64,000 nt of DNA from Streptomyces sp. NWU339 (GTDB lineage Bacteria; Actinomycetota; Actinomycetes; Streptomycetales; Streptomycetaceae): positions 98,734-162,733 of the forward strand of contig NZ_QFRK01000003.1 of assembly GCF_003143855.1 (NCBI RefSeq), in the 5' to 3' direction. Shown one piece after another: positions 55,705 through 64,000 of the stretch; the stretch's first letter is position 1, and each line of letters begins with the position of its first letter. Position numbers and translations under genes: made by a program. The notes beneath the pieces were generated by a model, which saw only the letters and a list, made by a program, of their open reading frames with translations, was not told the DNA's origin and did no database searches.

Positions 55705-56708
55705 GCGTGGCCCGCTCCCCGGCTCGGCTTCTCCGGCTGGAGGATCCCCGACTGGGCGATGAGGTAGCCCAGTTGGGCGCGGCTGCCGCTGCCGAGGGTG
55801 GCGGCGAGTTTGGCGATGTGGGCGCGGCAGGTGCGGACGTTCATGCCGAGACGCCGGGCGATGGCCTCGTCGACGTGGCCCTCGACGAGGAGCTTGGCGA
55901 TGGAGTGCTGGATGTCGGTGATGCCGCCGGGAGCGGTCTCGTAGGGCGCTCCGGCGGTCAGCGGCACCGACCGGCTCCACATGAACTCGAACATCTTGAT
56001 GAGGTACCGGACGAGCCCCGGCTGGCGGAGTTCCAGCGCGACCTGCTGGTCGTCGCGGGCGGGGATGAAGGCCACGGACTCGTCGCACACGATGAGGCGC
56101 TCGACCACCTCGTCGATCGTGCGGTACTCCACCCTGCCGTTGGCGAGCTGCTCCACGTAGGCCCGCTTCTCCGGGCTGTAGCGGGCGGTGTGCTGGTACA
56201 GCGTCCGGATCCGCACGCCCCGCTCGATGAGGGGCTTGTCCCGCTCCAGGCCCTGGATGAGGCTCCGCTCGGAGAAGCGGTCGTCGCTCGGCTGGATGGT
56301 GATCATCTCGGTCCGGCACTGCAAGGTCGCCAGGTTGAGGGCGTCGTTGATCCGCTCGCTCCCCTCGAGCACGGTGATCGAGCGGTCGGTGGTCACCGCC
56401 TGGGTGCCCAGGGCCATGAACGGCTCGAACACGTCCGTGAGCCGGATCGAGAGCCGTCGGCGTTCGGCGATGTCACGCTCGATGGGATGCAGCCGTTGGG
56501 CCAGGGCGATCGCCGGCGGCACGGGGCGCAGCCAGCCCTTGTCGTCCGGATCGGGGTGGAGGAGGGCGAGTTCCATCAGGCAGGGAGCGGCCTCCGCCTC
56601 CTCGCGCGAGACTCTCCCTACGCGCAGGGCGTTGGCATAAAGTCGGCTGCCCGGCTCACACAGTTCGGTCACCGCATGGGGATGCGCCGCATCTGTCTGA
56701 TTTGCCAC
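55701..56708 (-). CDS. LuxR-type regulator 3
   Basis: This encodes 335 residues from a GTG at 56708, favoured because GGTGGAG stands 5 bases upstream; an ATG at 56738 has no ribosome site. The sequence LYANALRVGRVSREEAEAAP, CLMELALLHPDPDDKGWLRP, TIDEVVERLIVCDESVAFIP and a C-terminal HTH (NVRTCRAHIAKLAATLGSGS) follow the family pattern. It is divergent from the small secreted peptide gene at 56826, so it is the nearest candidate regulator for it. Confidence 0.85.
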   Translation of the reverse strand: MANQTDAAHPHAVTELCEPGSRLYANALRVGRVSREEAEAAPCLMELALLHPDPDDKGWLRPVPPAIALAQRLHPIERDIAERRRLSIRLTDVFEPFMALGTQAVTTDRSITVLEGSERINDALNLATLQCRTEMITIQPSDDRFSERSLIQGLERDKPLIERGVRIRTLYQHTARYSPEKRAYVEQLANGRVEYRTIDEVVERLIVCDESVAFIPARDDQQVALELRQPGLVRYLIKMFEFMWSRSVPLTAGAPYETAPGGITDIQHSIAKLLVEGHVDEAIARRLGMNVRTCRAHIAKLAATLGSGSRAQLGYLIAQSGILQPEKPSRGAGHA

Positions 56709-56825
56709 TGAATCTCCACCCCCCAGGGTCCTGAACATGCAGGAACATGATGCACCGATTGTGTGGCCATGATGTGTTCGAATGAGCCATCGTCTTACTT
56801 GACGGGGGACTGAGGAGACTTACAC

Positions 56826-56990
56826 GTGAGGACGAAGCCGACTATGCGCAAGAGACTGCTTCGCTCGGTGCTCGCTGCCGCCCTCTCCGCCGTTGCGGCC
56901 TTCGGAGCGCTGAGCGGTTATTCCGACGCAAAGGGTGACACGACTGCCGACAGTCACTGGCCGTCGATCGTCGTGGACTCGGGGCGCTGA
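56826..56990 (+). CDS. Small secreted peptide
   Basis: A GTG at 56826 with GAGGAG 8 bases upstream gives 54 residues; the internal ATG at 56844 lacks a ribosome site. A basic start (RTKPTMRKRLLRSV) and hydrophobic run (LAAALSAVAAFGALSGYS) make a signal peptide. The predicted mature part is about 20 residues, acidic and polar (DTTADSHWPSIVVDSGR). It is followed after 1 bp by a Rieske-like gene and faces the LuxR trio. I do not recognise a described family; a signalling or modified peptide is possible. Confidence 0.6.
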   Translation: MRTKPTMRKRLLRSVLAAALSAVAAFGALSGYSDAKGDTTADSHWPSIVVDSGR

Positions 56991-56991
56991 A

Positions 56992-57327
56992 GTGACCACT
57001 CCACCCGACGACCGGTCTTTTCGCAGGGAGATGGCGACCGCCTACCGATCCGGTTGGCACTTCATCGACCTGGTCACCGCCATCCCCCACAGCGGTGATT
57101 CGCTGATGGTGACCGTGTTCGGTGAACCGGTCGTCGTCACGCGGGACGAGGACGGAGACGTACGGGCGTACCGGTGCCTGCGGCGCCCTCGGGGGGCGCC
57201 GCAGCCCGTGCGGTGTGCCATCCGGTACGGAATGATCTTTGTGAACCTGGACCAGCGGGACCATGAGCAGGTGGAGTCCGGCTCCTCTGCCCACCGGACC
57301 ATCTCGGCCACCCCCCGCAGTGCCTGA
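56992..57327 (+). CDS. Rieske-like small protein lacking cluster ligands
   Basis: This encodes 111 residues from a GTG at 56992, one base after the peptide stop. The sequence WHFIDLVTAIPHSGDSLMVT, then VFGEPVVVTRDEDGDVRAYR is the typical opening of Rieske domains of ring-hydroxylating oxygenases. Where C-x-H ... C-x2-H should follow, it reads CLRRPRGAPQPVRCAIRYGM, without the histidines. It therefore probably cannot bind a 2Fe-2S cluster in the usual way. Coupling to the peptide gene suggests a joint role; its function is unknown. Confidence 0.65.
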   Translation: MTTPPDDRSFRREMATAYRSGWHFIDLVTAIPHSGDSLMVTVFGEPVVVTRDEDGDVRAYRCLRRPRGAPQPVRCAIRYGMIFVNLDQRDHEQVESGSSAHRTISATPRSA

Positions 57328-57370
57328 CGCGATTCCCCCGTCGTAAAAGATCGCGCAGGTGCTTCCCCCC

Positions 57371-57415
57371 GCAGTGGCGTCACCGTGACCTGAACACGGT
57401 GACGCCACTGCAGTT
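57371..57415 (+). terminator. Terminator after the peptide/Rieske-like operon
   Basis: A perfect 17-bp stem (57371-57387 with 57395-57411), a 7-nt loop and a following AGTTTT lie 44 bp after the stop. Confidence 0.9.
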
Positions 57416-57908
57416 TTCGGGGATGTCTCCGGGTATGGGCGGGATCGAGCGATGGCCGAAACCGGCCGTCCGGCCGTACCGACTCCCACCTCGGTCTCAC
57501 CCCTGCCTTCTCGCGCGTGTGAGCGTGCCCTCCATGATCCCCCGCGCCGCCGGTTCGGGCGAGGGTGGCGTCCCGCCCGGATCGAGCGGCGGCGGCGTTC
57601 CGTCTGCGGCGCTCCGGCCCCGCCGCGCGCCCCGGGCCCCCGCCCGTGTCGCCCCGTCGTCGGCCGTCCTTCTGTTCCCGGGGCCCGTTCTGTTCCCGGG
57701 CCCCTCTCGGCTCGGGTGGTCACCTCCGGCCGGCGCCTCGCGCCTCCTGCCCCACACTTCTCGCTTCTCCTCCCGCGCCGCTGCCTCGGCGGTCCCCCGT
57801 CCGTCAACGGCGTGCGTGGGGCGTGGTCGCGCCGGAAGGTGGGAGGTCGGGGAGGTCTGAGAGGTCCGGGAAGCGGGAACAGGGACCCGTCGACCCTCCC
57901 GTCACCAC
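57416..57908. other. Gene-free stretch before clpB
   Basis: Several frames are open on both strands, as expected at this GC content, but none has a ribosome site or family resemblance. I see no repeat or RNA structure that stands out. Confidence 0.4.
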
Positions 57909-57929
57909 CTTGAGTGGAATAGACTCAAG
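57909..57929. promoter_or_regulatory. HspR operator (HAIR) of clpB
   Basis: CTTGAGT-GGAATAG-ACTCAAG is a perfect HAIR box 91 bp upstream of the clpB start. It puts clpB in the same HspR regulon as the dnaK operon. Confidence 0.92.
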
Positions 57930-58019
57930 TTTGTGTACGCTGACCGAGTCAGCCAGGCCGGGCTGCCGAGCCGGCCATGAGGGCCGCTGTACGGTCGTCG
58001 CAAGGAGGAGAACGCGAAC

Positions 58020-60617
58020 GTGGACGCCGAGCTGACCAACCGGAGCCGGGACGCGATCAACGCCGCCGGAAACCGGGCCGTAACCGAGGGGCACCCCGAC
58101 CTCACCCCCGCCCATCTGCTCCTGGCCCTGCTGCAGGGCCAGGACAACGAGAACATCACGGACCTGCTCGCCGCGGTCGACGCCGACCAGGCGGCCGTGC
58201 GCGCCGGAGCCGAGCGCGTCCTCGCCGGCCTGCCGAGCGTCACCGGGTCCACCGTCGCGCCGCCCCAGCCGAACCGCGAACTGCTCGCCGTCATCGCCGA
58301 CGCCCAGTCCCGTGCGCGGGATCTGGGGGACGAGTACCTCTCCACCGAGCACCTGCTCCTGGGCATCGCCGCGAAGGGCGGCGCCGCCGGCGAGGTGCTG
58401 ACGGGGCAGGGCGCCACCGCGAAGAAGCTGCAGGATGCCTTTCAGCAGGCGAGAGGAGCACGCCGGGTGACGACAGCCGACCCGGAGGGCCAGTACAAGG
58501 CCCTGGAGAAGTTCGGGACCGACCTCACGGAATCCGCCCGCGAGGGCAGGCTCGACCCGGTCATCGGACGGGACCAGGAGATCCGACGGGTCGTGCAGGT
58601 GCTGTCCCGCCGCACCAAGAACAACCCCGTGCTCATCGGTGAGCCCGGCGTCGGCAAGACCGCCGTCGTCGAGGGGCTCGCCCAGCGGATCGTCAAGGGC
58701 GACGTGCCCGAGTCGCTGAAGGACAAGCGGCTCGTCGCGCTCGACCTGGGGGCGATGGTCGCCGGGGCCAAGTACCGCGGCGAGTTCGAGGAGCGGCTGA
58801 AGACCGTCCTCGCGGAGATCAAGGAATCCGACGGGCAGATCATCACCTTCATCGACGAGCTGCACACGGTGGTCGGCGCCGGGGCCGGCGGCGACTCCGC
58901 CATGGACGCCGGCAACATGCTCAAGCCGATGCTCGCCCGCGGTGAGCTGCGCATGGTCGGCGCCACCACCCTCGACGAGTACCGCGAGCGGATCGAGAAG
59001 GACCCGGCGCTCGAGCGGCGCTTCCAGCAGGTGCTGGTCGCCGAGCCGTCCGTCGAGGACTCCATCGCCATCCTGCGCGGCCTGAAGGGCCGCTACGAGG
59101 CCCACCACAAGGTGCAGATCGCCGACAGCGCCCTGGTCGCGGCGGCGACCCTCTCCGACCGTTACATCACCTCCCGCTTCCTGCCCGACAAGGCCATCGA
59201 CCTCGTCGACGAGGCGGCTTCCCGCCTCCGCATGGAGATCGACTCCTCGCCCGTCGAGATCGACGAACTCCAGCGCGCCGTCGACCGGTTGAGGATGGAG
59301 GAGCTGGCGATCGGCAAGGAGACCGACGCCGCCTCCCGCGAGCGCCTGGAGAAGCTGCGCCGCGACCTCGCCGACAAGGAGGAGGAACTGCGCCACCTCA
59401 CCGCCCGCTGGGAGAAGGAGAAGCAGTCCCTCAACCGCGTCGGCGAGCTGAAGGAGAAGCTCGACGACCTGCGCGGCCAGGCCGAACGGGCCCAGCGCGA
59501 AGGCGACTTCGACACCGCCTCCAAGCTCCTCTACGGCGAGATCCCGGCCCTGGAACGCGACCTGGAAGCCGCCTCCGAGGCCGAGGAGGAGGTCGCCAAG
59601 GACACCATGGTCAAGGAGGAGGTCGGCTCCGACGACATCGCCGACGTCGTCGCCTCCTGGACCGGCATCCCCGCCGGCCGCCTGCTGGAGGGCGAGACGC
59701 AGAAGCTGCTGCGCATGGAGGAGGAGCTGGGCAAGCGGCTCATCGGCCAGCTCGAGGCCGTACGGGCGGTGTCCGACGCCGTGCGCCGCAGCCGCGCCGG
59801 AATCGCCGACCCCGACCGGCCCACCGGCTCCTTCCTCTTCCTCGGCCCCACCGGCGTCGGCAAGACCGAACTGGCCAAGGCGCTCGCCGACTTCCTCTTC
59901 GACGACGAGCGGGCGATGGTCCGCATCGACATGTCGGAGTACGGCGAGAAGCACAGCGTGGCCCGCCTGGTCGGCGCCCCGCCCGGTTACGTCGGCTACG
60001 AGGAGGGCGGCCAGCTCACCGAGTCCGTGCGCCGCCGCCCGTACAGCGTGGTGCTCCTCGACGAGGTGGAGAAGGCCCACCCCGAGGTCTTCGACATCCT
60101 GCTCCAGGTCCTCGACGACGGCCGGCTCACCGACGGCCAGGGCCGCACGGTCGACTTCCGCAACACGATCCTGGTGCTCACGTCCAACCTGGGCAGCCAG
60201 TTCCTGGTCGACCCGATCAGCACCGAGGAGCAGAAGAAGGAACAGGTCCTGGAAGTGGTCCGGTCCTCCTTCAAGCCGGAGTTCCTCAACCGGCTCGACG
60301 ACCTGGTCGTCTTCTCCGCGCTGACCAAGGCCGAGCTGGAGCGCATCGCCGCACTGCAGCTCGACCGGCTGGGCCGGCGCCTCGCCGAACGCCGGCTCAC
60401 CCTGGACATCACCCCCGAGGCGCTGGCCTGGCTGGCGGAGGAGGGCATGGACCCGGCCTACGGCGCCCGTCCGCTGCGCCGACTGGTGCAGACCGCCATC
60501 GGGGACCGGCTCGCCAAGGAGATCCTCTCCGGCGAGATCAAGGACGGCGACACGGTCCGCGTGGACCGCTTCGGCGAGGGCCTCCTGGTGGGACCGGCCA
60601 CGGGCAAGACGCTGTAG
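58020..60617 (+). CDS. clpB: Disaggregase ClpB
   Basis: This encodes 865 residues from a GTG at 58020 after AAGGAGGAG. The N-domain ([20 protein letters not shown]) is followed by AAA module 1 with [19 protein letters not shown], a coiled-coil middle domain (about 405-520), and AAA module 2 with [19 protein letters not shown] and the arginine-rich sensor region. The hexamer threads aggregated proteins with help from DnaK/DnaJ. Transcription is controlled by the HAIR box upstream. Confidence 0.98.
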   Translation: MDAELTNRSRDAINAAGNRAVTEGHPDLTPAHLLLALLQGQDNENITDLLAAVDADQAAVRAGAERVLAGLPSVTGSTVAPPQPNRELLAVIADAQSRARDLGDEYLSTEHLLLGIAAKGGAAGEVLTGQGATAKKLQDAFQQARGARRVTTADPEGQYKALEKFGTDLTESAREGRLDPVIGRDQEIRRVVQVLSRRTKNNPVLIGEPGVGKTAVVEGLAQRIVKGDVPESLKDKRLVALDLGAMVAGAKYRGEFEERLKTVLAEIKESDGQIITFIDELHTVVGAGAGGDSAMDAGNMLKPMLARGELRMVGATTLDEYRERIEKDPALERRFQQVLVAEPSVEDSIAILRGLKGRYEAHHKVQIADSALVAAATLSDRYITSRFLPDKAIDLVDEAASRLRMEIDSSPVEIDELQRAVDRLRMEELAIGKETDAASRERLEKLRRDLADKEEELRHLTARWEKEKQSLNRVGELKEKLDDLRGQAERAQREGDFDTASKLLYGEIPALERDLEAASEAEEEVAKDTMVKEEVGSDDIADVVASWTGIPAGRLLEGETQKLLRMEEELGKRLIGQLEAVRAVSDAVRRSRAGIADPDRPTGSFLFLGPTGVGKTELAKALADFLFDDERAMVRIDMSEYGEKHSVARLVGAPPGYVGYEEGGQLTESVRRRPYSVVLLDEVEKAHPEVFDILLQVLDDGRLTDGQGRTVDFRNTILVLTSNLGSQFLVDPISTEEQKKEQVLEVVRSSFKPEFLNRLDDLVVFSALTKAELERIAALQLDRLGRRLAERRLTLDITPEALAWLAEEGMDPAYGARPLRRLVQTAIGDRLAKEILSGEIKDGDTVRVDRFGEGLLVGPATGKTL

Positions 60618-60630
60618 TACCCCCGGGCGA

Positions 60631-60668
60631 CGGTCTCCATGATCGACGAGATGTGATCATGGAGACCG
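60631..60668 (+). terminator. Terminator after clpB
   Basis: CGGTCTCCATGATC (60631-60644) and GATCATGGAGACCG (60655-60668) form a perfect 14-bp stem with a 10-nt loop, directly after the clpB stop. Confidence 0.8.
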
Positions 60669-60791
60669 GACCCCGGCGGAAGCCCATCGGCCAGGCAGGT
60701 TGCCCGGCACGGGCCAAGAGAGAGAGGGTGGGGAATACGTCTGGTCCCACATCCACGGCCGGACGCCAGACGACCGCAGGAGTGTCCCAGC

Positions 60792-61316
60792 ATGTCCATC
60801 GACCCGTCCTCGATTCCCAATTTCGGGGGCCAGCCCGAGCCGCAGCCCCAAGGACCGGCGGGCCCCGTCGTCCCGGATCAGGACCTCGTGAAGCAGCTCC
60901 TCGACCAGATGGAGCTCAAGTACGTCGTCGACGACGAGGGTGACCTCGCGGCGCCGTGGGAGCAGTTCCGCACCTACTTCATGTTCCGTGGGGAGGGCGA
61001 CCAGCAGATCTTCTCCGTGCGGACCTTCTACGACCGCCCGCACCAGATCGAGGAGAAGCAGCATCTGCTCGAGTCGATCGACGACTGGAACCGCCGCACT
61101 CTGTGGCCCAAGGTCTACACCCACACCCACGACGACGGCACCGTCCGTCTCATCGGTGAGGCCCAGATGCTGATCGGCATGGGCGTCAGCCTGGAGCACT
61201 TCGTCTCCTCGACGGTCAGCTGGGTGCGGGCCGCGATCGAGTTCGACAAGTGGCTCGTCGAGCAGCTGGGCCTGGAGCAGGAGATCAACGAAGCGGAGAA
61301 GCCCGACGACGAGTAG
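60792..61316 (+). CDS. YbjN-domain protein
   Basis: This encodes 174 residues from an ATG at 60792. The sequence VKQLLDQMELKYVVDDEGDL, then RTYFMFRGEGDQQIFSVRTF, then LLESIDDWNRRTLWPKVYTH, then EHFVSSTVSWVRAAIEFDKW is characteristic of YbjN/T3SS-chaperone-like proteins. In E. coli YbjN affects motility and stress gene expression. In actinomycetes the role is open. It is a cytoplasmic acidic protein with its own terminator. Confidence 0.85.
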   Translation: MSIDPSSIPNFGGQPEPQPQGPAGPVVPDQDLVKQLLDQMELKYVVDDEGDLAAPWEQFRTYFMFRGEGDQQIFSVRTFYDRPHQIEEKQHLLESIDDWNRRTLWPKVYTHTHDDGTVRLIGEAQMLIGMGVSLEHFVSSTVSWVRAAIEFDKWLVEQLGLEQEINEAEKPDDE

Positions 61317-61351
61317 GGAGCCCTTTTCCCGCTCTTCCCGCGCGTACGCGT

Positions 61352-61404
61352 GAAGGAGCCCGGCTCCGGAGCGACCCCACGGTCACCCGGAGCCGGGCTC
61401 CTTC
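61352..61404. terminator. Bidirectional terminator between convergent genes
   Basis: An 18-bp perfect stem (61352-61369 with 61387-61404) lies between the YbjN gene and the convergent serine hydrolase gene. Confidence 0.9.
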
Positions 61405-61436
61405 GTTTCCCCCACAGACCCGCCGTCCGACGCTTC

Positions 61437-62615
61437 TCACTCGGAGCCGCAGAGGGCGCGGTCGGCGAGGTCACGCAGGATGTCCTCCTGGCGGTCCGCC
61501 GTGTCCGGGTCTCCCGGGCGGCTGTGCGTGGAGACGGTGACGCTGCGACGGCCGTCCGTCGTGGTGGCGGCCCGGACGAGGTAGCCGAATCCGCTTCCCC
61601 CGTGACCGAGGTAACCGCCGCCGCAGGACAAGGGTGTGAAGAACAGCCCCAGGCCGCTTCGGGTGCCCGCGGGGTGACCGCTGTCCTGGGGCATCGGGAC
61701 GGTGGTCCGCATGGCGGAGAGGGTGGCGGGTTCCAGCAGCCGCCCGCGGGTCAGGGCGGTGAGGAAGCGGTCGAGGTCGCGGGCCGTGCCGGTCATCGCT
61801 CCGTCGGCCCCGAGGTCGAAGGGCCGGTAGGGGATCGTGGTGTCGACCATCGGACCGTCCGGGGTGAACTGCTGGTGGTTGGCCGCGTGCGGCTGCGGCA
61901 GGAAGGGCCGGGTACCGGGGATGTCCGTGTGCCGCAGCCCGAGGGGGCGCAGGACGCGGTCGCGGACCTCCTGCTCCCAGGAGCGGCCGGTGACCTTCTC
62001 GATGATCATCCCGGCGAGGACGTAGTTCGTGTTGGAGTACTCCCAGCTCTTCCCCGGTGGGAAGGCGGGCTCGTGGCGCATGGCCAGGGCGACCAGCTGT
62101 GCGGGCCGGTAGGCGTGCCACCGATGGGCGTAGTACGTCTCGGCGCTCGGGTCGGGGTAGACGTCGGCCGTGTAGTCGTACAGTCCGCTGGTGTGCTGCA
62201 GCAGGTCGCGGAGCGTGATCGTACGACCGTCGTTGCCGGCGCCGGTCACCACTCCGGGCAGTAACCGCTCCACCGTCCGGTCGAGCGACAGTCGCCCCTC
62301 GTCCACCAGCTGCAGCACGACGGTCGCGACGAACGTCTTGGTGACACTGCCCAGACGCAGATGGCCGTCCTCGGGAACCGGGCGGCCGCTGACCAGGTCC
62401 CCCACACCGGAGCGGGCGGTGACGGTCCCCCGGGGTGTCTCCAGGCGGACCGAGACCCCCGTGACCCCGGCATCGCGCAGCGCGTCGGCGTCCTGCTGCA
62501 CGGACCGGTTCACGGCGGAAGGGCGCGGCGCGGGTGGCGAGGCCGCCGCGGGCGGAACGGCCGACAGGGCCAGCGCCAGAACAGCGGCGGACAACGACGA
62601 TCGACGAAGAACCAT
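61437..62615 (-). CDS. Secreted serine hydrolase (class C beta-lactamase/DD-peptidase family)
   Basis: This encodes 392 residues from an ATG at 62615. A signal peptide (LRRSSLSAAVLALALSAVPP) ends around residue 26. The catalytic motifs of the beta-lactamase/PBP4* family are present: S90-V-T-K93, Y-S-N in KSWEYSNTNYVLAG, and H-G-G-S-G near the C-terminus. It acts outside the membrane on a D-Ala-D-Ala-type or ester substrate. A true antibiotic-resistance role cannot be claimed. The final residues contain a lone Cys. Confidence 0.88.
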   Translation of the reverse strand: MVLRRSSLSAAVLALALSAVPPAAASPPAPRPSAVNRSVQQDADALRDAGVTGVSVRLETPRGTVTARSGVGDLVSGRPVPEDGHLRLGSVTKTFVATVVLQLVDEGRLSLDRTVERLLPGVVTGAGNDGRTITLRDLLQHTSGLYDYTADVYPDPSAETYYAHRWHAYRPAQLVALAMRHEPAFPPGKSWEYSNTNYVLAGMIIEKVTGRSWEQEVRDRVLRPLGLRHTDIPGTRPFLPQPHAANHQQFTPDGPMVDTTIPYRPFDLGADGAMTGTARDLDRFLTALTRGRLLEPATLSAMRTTVPMPQDSGHPAGTRSGLGLFFTPLSCGGGYLGHGGSGFGYLVRAATTTDGRRSVTVSTHSRPGDPDTADRQEDILRDLADRALCGSE

Positions 62616-62794
62616 GCCCCGAGGCTAGGAACAGCCCGCCCCACCGCCCATCCGGTTGGCCCCCGCCGCATCGGGTGCCACCGGGATGGACAGTGCCCGG
62701 AAGAAACCAGAACCGTGCTCGCGCGGTTCCCGGGGGACCTCGGCCACAGCGCGGCAGGGCATCCGTCTGCGTTTCCGCATCTTTCGCGGTGGAA

Positions 62795-62830
62795 GTCAGA
62801 TTGCAGTCAGAGTATGGTCTGAGTATGGCT
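62795..62830. promoter_or_regulatory. Direct repeats at the start of a toxin-antitoxin operon
   Basis: GTCAGA-N5-GTCAGA (62795-62811) is followed at once by two copies of GAGTATGG (62810-62817 and 62821-62828), the second containing the antitoxin start codon. All have an 11-bp period. They fit operators for the Phd-like antitoxin on a leaderless or short-leader transcript. Confidence 0.4.
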
Positions 62831-63310
62831 ATTGCGCACCTGTCGTCCGAATCAGAAGCCGTCACGTTCACAGACCTGTCCCGGAACCCGAAGGCCGTGG
62901 CAGCCAGGGCTGCTGCTCTGGGATGTCTGCGCGTCACGCACCGGGACGCGCCCGACATGGTGCTGACCACGGCCATCCACGCGGAGCGCACCGAGGAAAA
63001 TTTGACCACTGCGTCCCGACTGTTCCTGGCTCTGATGAAGCAGGCGGACGGCGTCAGGTCGCTTCTGCTTGCGTTGCCCGAGGTGTTCCCGTGGGTGCGT
63101 CACCTGGATGACGAAGAGGTCCGGGAATTTACCATCGAGCTCATGGACGCGCTGTCCGATGCCGCTGAACTGGGTGCCAGGGAGGCTGTGCACCGAGCAA
63201 TCGTTTCGTGGCGGGCAACTGCCCGTATCAATGCCGACCCTGACCAGCTCAGGGCAGCACTCCGCCCGCTCGGTGACGTGGACTTCGGCCCGGTCGAGGT
63301 GCACGAGTGA
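62825..63310 (+). CDS. Phd/YefM-like antitoxin
   Basis: This encodes 161 residues from an ATG at 62825, with no ribosome site upstream. The N-terminal 60 residues (VTFTDLSRNPKAVAARAAAL, then VTHRDAPDMVLTTAIHAE) match the Phd/YefM DNA-binding fold. A helical C-terminal part of 100 residues (DDEEVREFTIELMDALSDAA) is longer than usual and may neutralise the toxin. Its stop overlaps the toxin start (GTGA), as usual for such pairs. Confidence 0.7.
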   Translation: MAIAHLSSESEAVTFTDLSRNPKAVAARAAALGCLRVTHRDAPDMVLTTAIHAERTEENLTTASRLFLALMKQADGVRSLLLALPEVFPWVRHLDDEEVREFTIELMDALSDAAELGAREAVHRAIVSWRATARINADPDQLRAALRPLGDVDFGPVEVHE

Positions 63311-63657
63311 GCCCCAAGAAGGGCGATCGGGTAAGCGTCCCACCGCTGAGCGGCTGGAACGTAATCCATGGAACGACGGAGGCGGCAACAGGTTGGGAGG
63401 AGCTGTGCCGGGTGGCGCTGCCGAACGCGCATCGCTGTCTGGAAGCTCTTCGCGCAGACCCGTTGTCGCGTGCCAACTGGAATCGGCAACACCAGCTTCG
63501 CGGCAGGCATGCGACCAAGGAATGGAAGGGCTCCGAACTGGAGCAGTGGGAGTACGAGATCACCAGTGGCGGCCGGGTCCGCTACCTGGTCAGCCCGGAG
63601 ACCTCGACCGTAATCCTGGTGTACGCCTCCACGCGACATCCGAAGGACACTGAATAG
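63307..63657 (+). CDS. RelE-like toxin partner
   Basis: This encodes 116 residues from a GTG at 63307 overlapping the antitoxin stop. The pattern resembles RelE-superfamily toxins: GWEELCRVALPNAHRCLEAL, then RHATKEWKGSELEQWEYEIT, then GGRVRYLVSPETSTVILVYA, then STRHPKDTE, with a basic, His-containing C-terminus. It is probably an mRNA interferase. With the upstream gene it forms the third complete type II pair in this window, this one outside the tRNA island. Confidence 0.7.
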   Translation: MSPKKGDRVSVPPLSGWNVIHGTTEAATGWEELCRVALPNAHRCLEALRADPLSRANWNRQHQLRGRHATKEWKGSELEQWEYEITSGGRVRYLVSPETSTVILVYASTRHPKDTE

Positions 63658-64000
63658 CCTCCAGTGCTTCGCGCTTGTCGGAAGGCGGAGTGATACCGGG
63701 CGGCCCTGCCCGATGTCCACCGACGACGGGCTCTGTACTGCAAAGCCCCACCGTGCTCAACCCCGGTCCGTATCCGGCGGCATCGCGTCCGCGATGCCGA
63801 GCGGAACCGACTCCAGCCCAGTGGTCTCGGCGAAAGCTGAACGGGAGCGCCGATCGGAAATGGTCGACGCCAGGTGCCCTCGCGGCGATCAAGGCCAGAG
63901 TTGTGATGTCCACGTCGCACACGTCCATGGGCGCGGCACCGTTGAACCACAGCCGCTCGTTCGCCATCGCCAGGTCGACCGCCGTGCTGTACCGCTGAGC
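63590..64000 (-). CDS. Possible 3' part of a gene running off the right edge
   Basis: A minus-strand frame is open from the window edge. It starts with protein-like sequence (YSTAVDLAMANERLWFNGAA, then DVCDVDITTLALIAARAPG) and ends at 63590. The second half becomes Gly/Arg-rich and less protein-like, and the frame overlaps the toxin gene end. The real protein may be truncated near 63830. No family is recognised. Confidence 0.25.
   Translation of the reverse strand, partial: AQRYSTAVDLAMANERLWFNGAAPMDVCDVDITTLALIAARAPGVDHFRSALPFSFRRDHWAGVGSARHRGRDAAGYGPGLSTVGLCSTEPVVGGHRAGPPGITPPSDKREALEAIQCPSDVAWRRTPGLRSRSPG

Noticed and set aside
56992..57327. Functional Rieske ferredoxin
   Set aside because: The C-x-H and C-x2-H cluster ligands are not present, so electron transfer by a 2Fe-2S centre is unlikely.
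61437..62615. Beta-lactam resistance gene
   Set aside because: S-x-x-K, Y-x-N and H-G-G motifs are shared with DD-peptidases and esterases; the sequence does not show antibiotic hydrolysis.

Overview
This is a high-GC actinobacterial chromosome segment, almost certainly from Streptomyces. The evidence is: GTG and TTG starts with stop/start overlaps, a dnaK-grpE-dnaJ-hspR operon and clpB under perfect HAIR operators (CTTGAGT-N7-ACTCAAG), a SARP regulator, a Streptomyces-type contractile injection system (CIS), and a rare TTA codon in a regulator.

Left two thirds (about 0.5-39.9 kb): an integration hot spot at the 3' end of tRNA-Gly(CCC) (39823-39893, minus). Five more copies of the 42-bp 3' half of this tRNA lie at 513, 4774, 6518, 9259 and 35099. 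Each is preceded by a terminator-like hairpin and followed about 110-150 bp later by GGGCAC-N5-GGGCAC repeats. They divide the region into five att-bounded segments. Segment 1 (0.5-4.8 kb) holds a TetR/peroxiredoxin-like pair, a DUF6461-like gene, a degraded gene and an AbrB/RelE toxin-antitoxin pair. Segment 2 (4.8-6.5 kb) holds a 57-residue membrane peptide and a HigBA-like pair. Segment 3 (6.5-9.3 kb) holds a vapB stub, a ThrE-like exporter and a truncated tyrosine integrase without its catalytic tyrosine. Segment 4 (9.3-35.1 kb) holds the complete CIS locus. Segment 5 (35.1-39.8 kb) holds a SARP-type STAND regulator and a small helical protein.

The CIS locus encodes a sheath, two tube proteins, a LysM adaptor, a VgrG-like spike, a PAAR tip, gp25, baseplate J, a Pvc12-like protein, a Pvc16-like DUF4255 protein, an AAA+ ATPase, a 1075-residue disordered protein, three membrane or secreted accessory proteins and a TTA-containing LuxR regulator. 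I see no tail-fibre gene. The probable cargo (18212-20992) is a DUF4157 protein with a cytidine-deaminase-type zinc centre (H-x-E ... P-C-x2-C), basic NLS-like stretches and two HTH-like C-terminal segments. This is the most interesting object in the window.

Right third (40-64 kb): mostly core chromosome. It contains dcd, a phosphoribosyltransferase, a LysE exporter, Yip1 and FG-GAP proteins, and an EtfD-like Fe-S membrane reductase. Then come the heat-shock operon, an orphan sugar-binding lipoprotein, three paralogous LuxR regulators next to a small secreted peptide and a ligand-less Rieske-like protein, clpB, a YbjN protein, a serine hydrolase, another toxin-antitoxin pair and a truncated gene at the edge.
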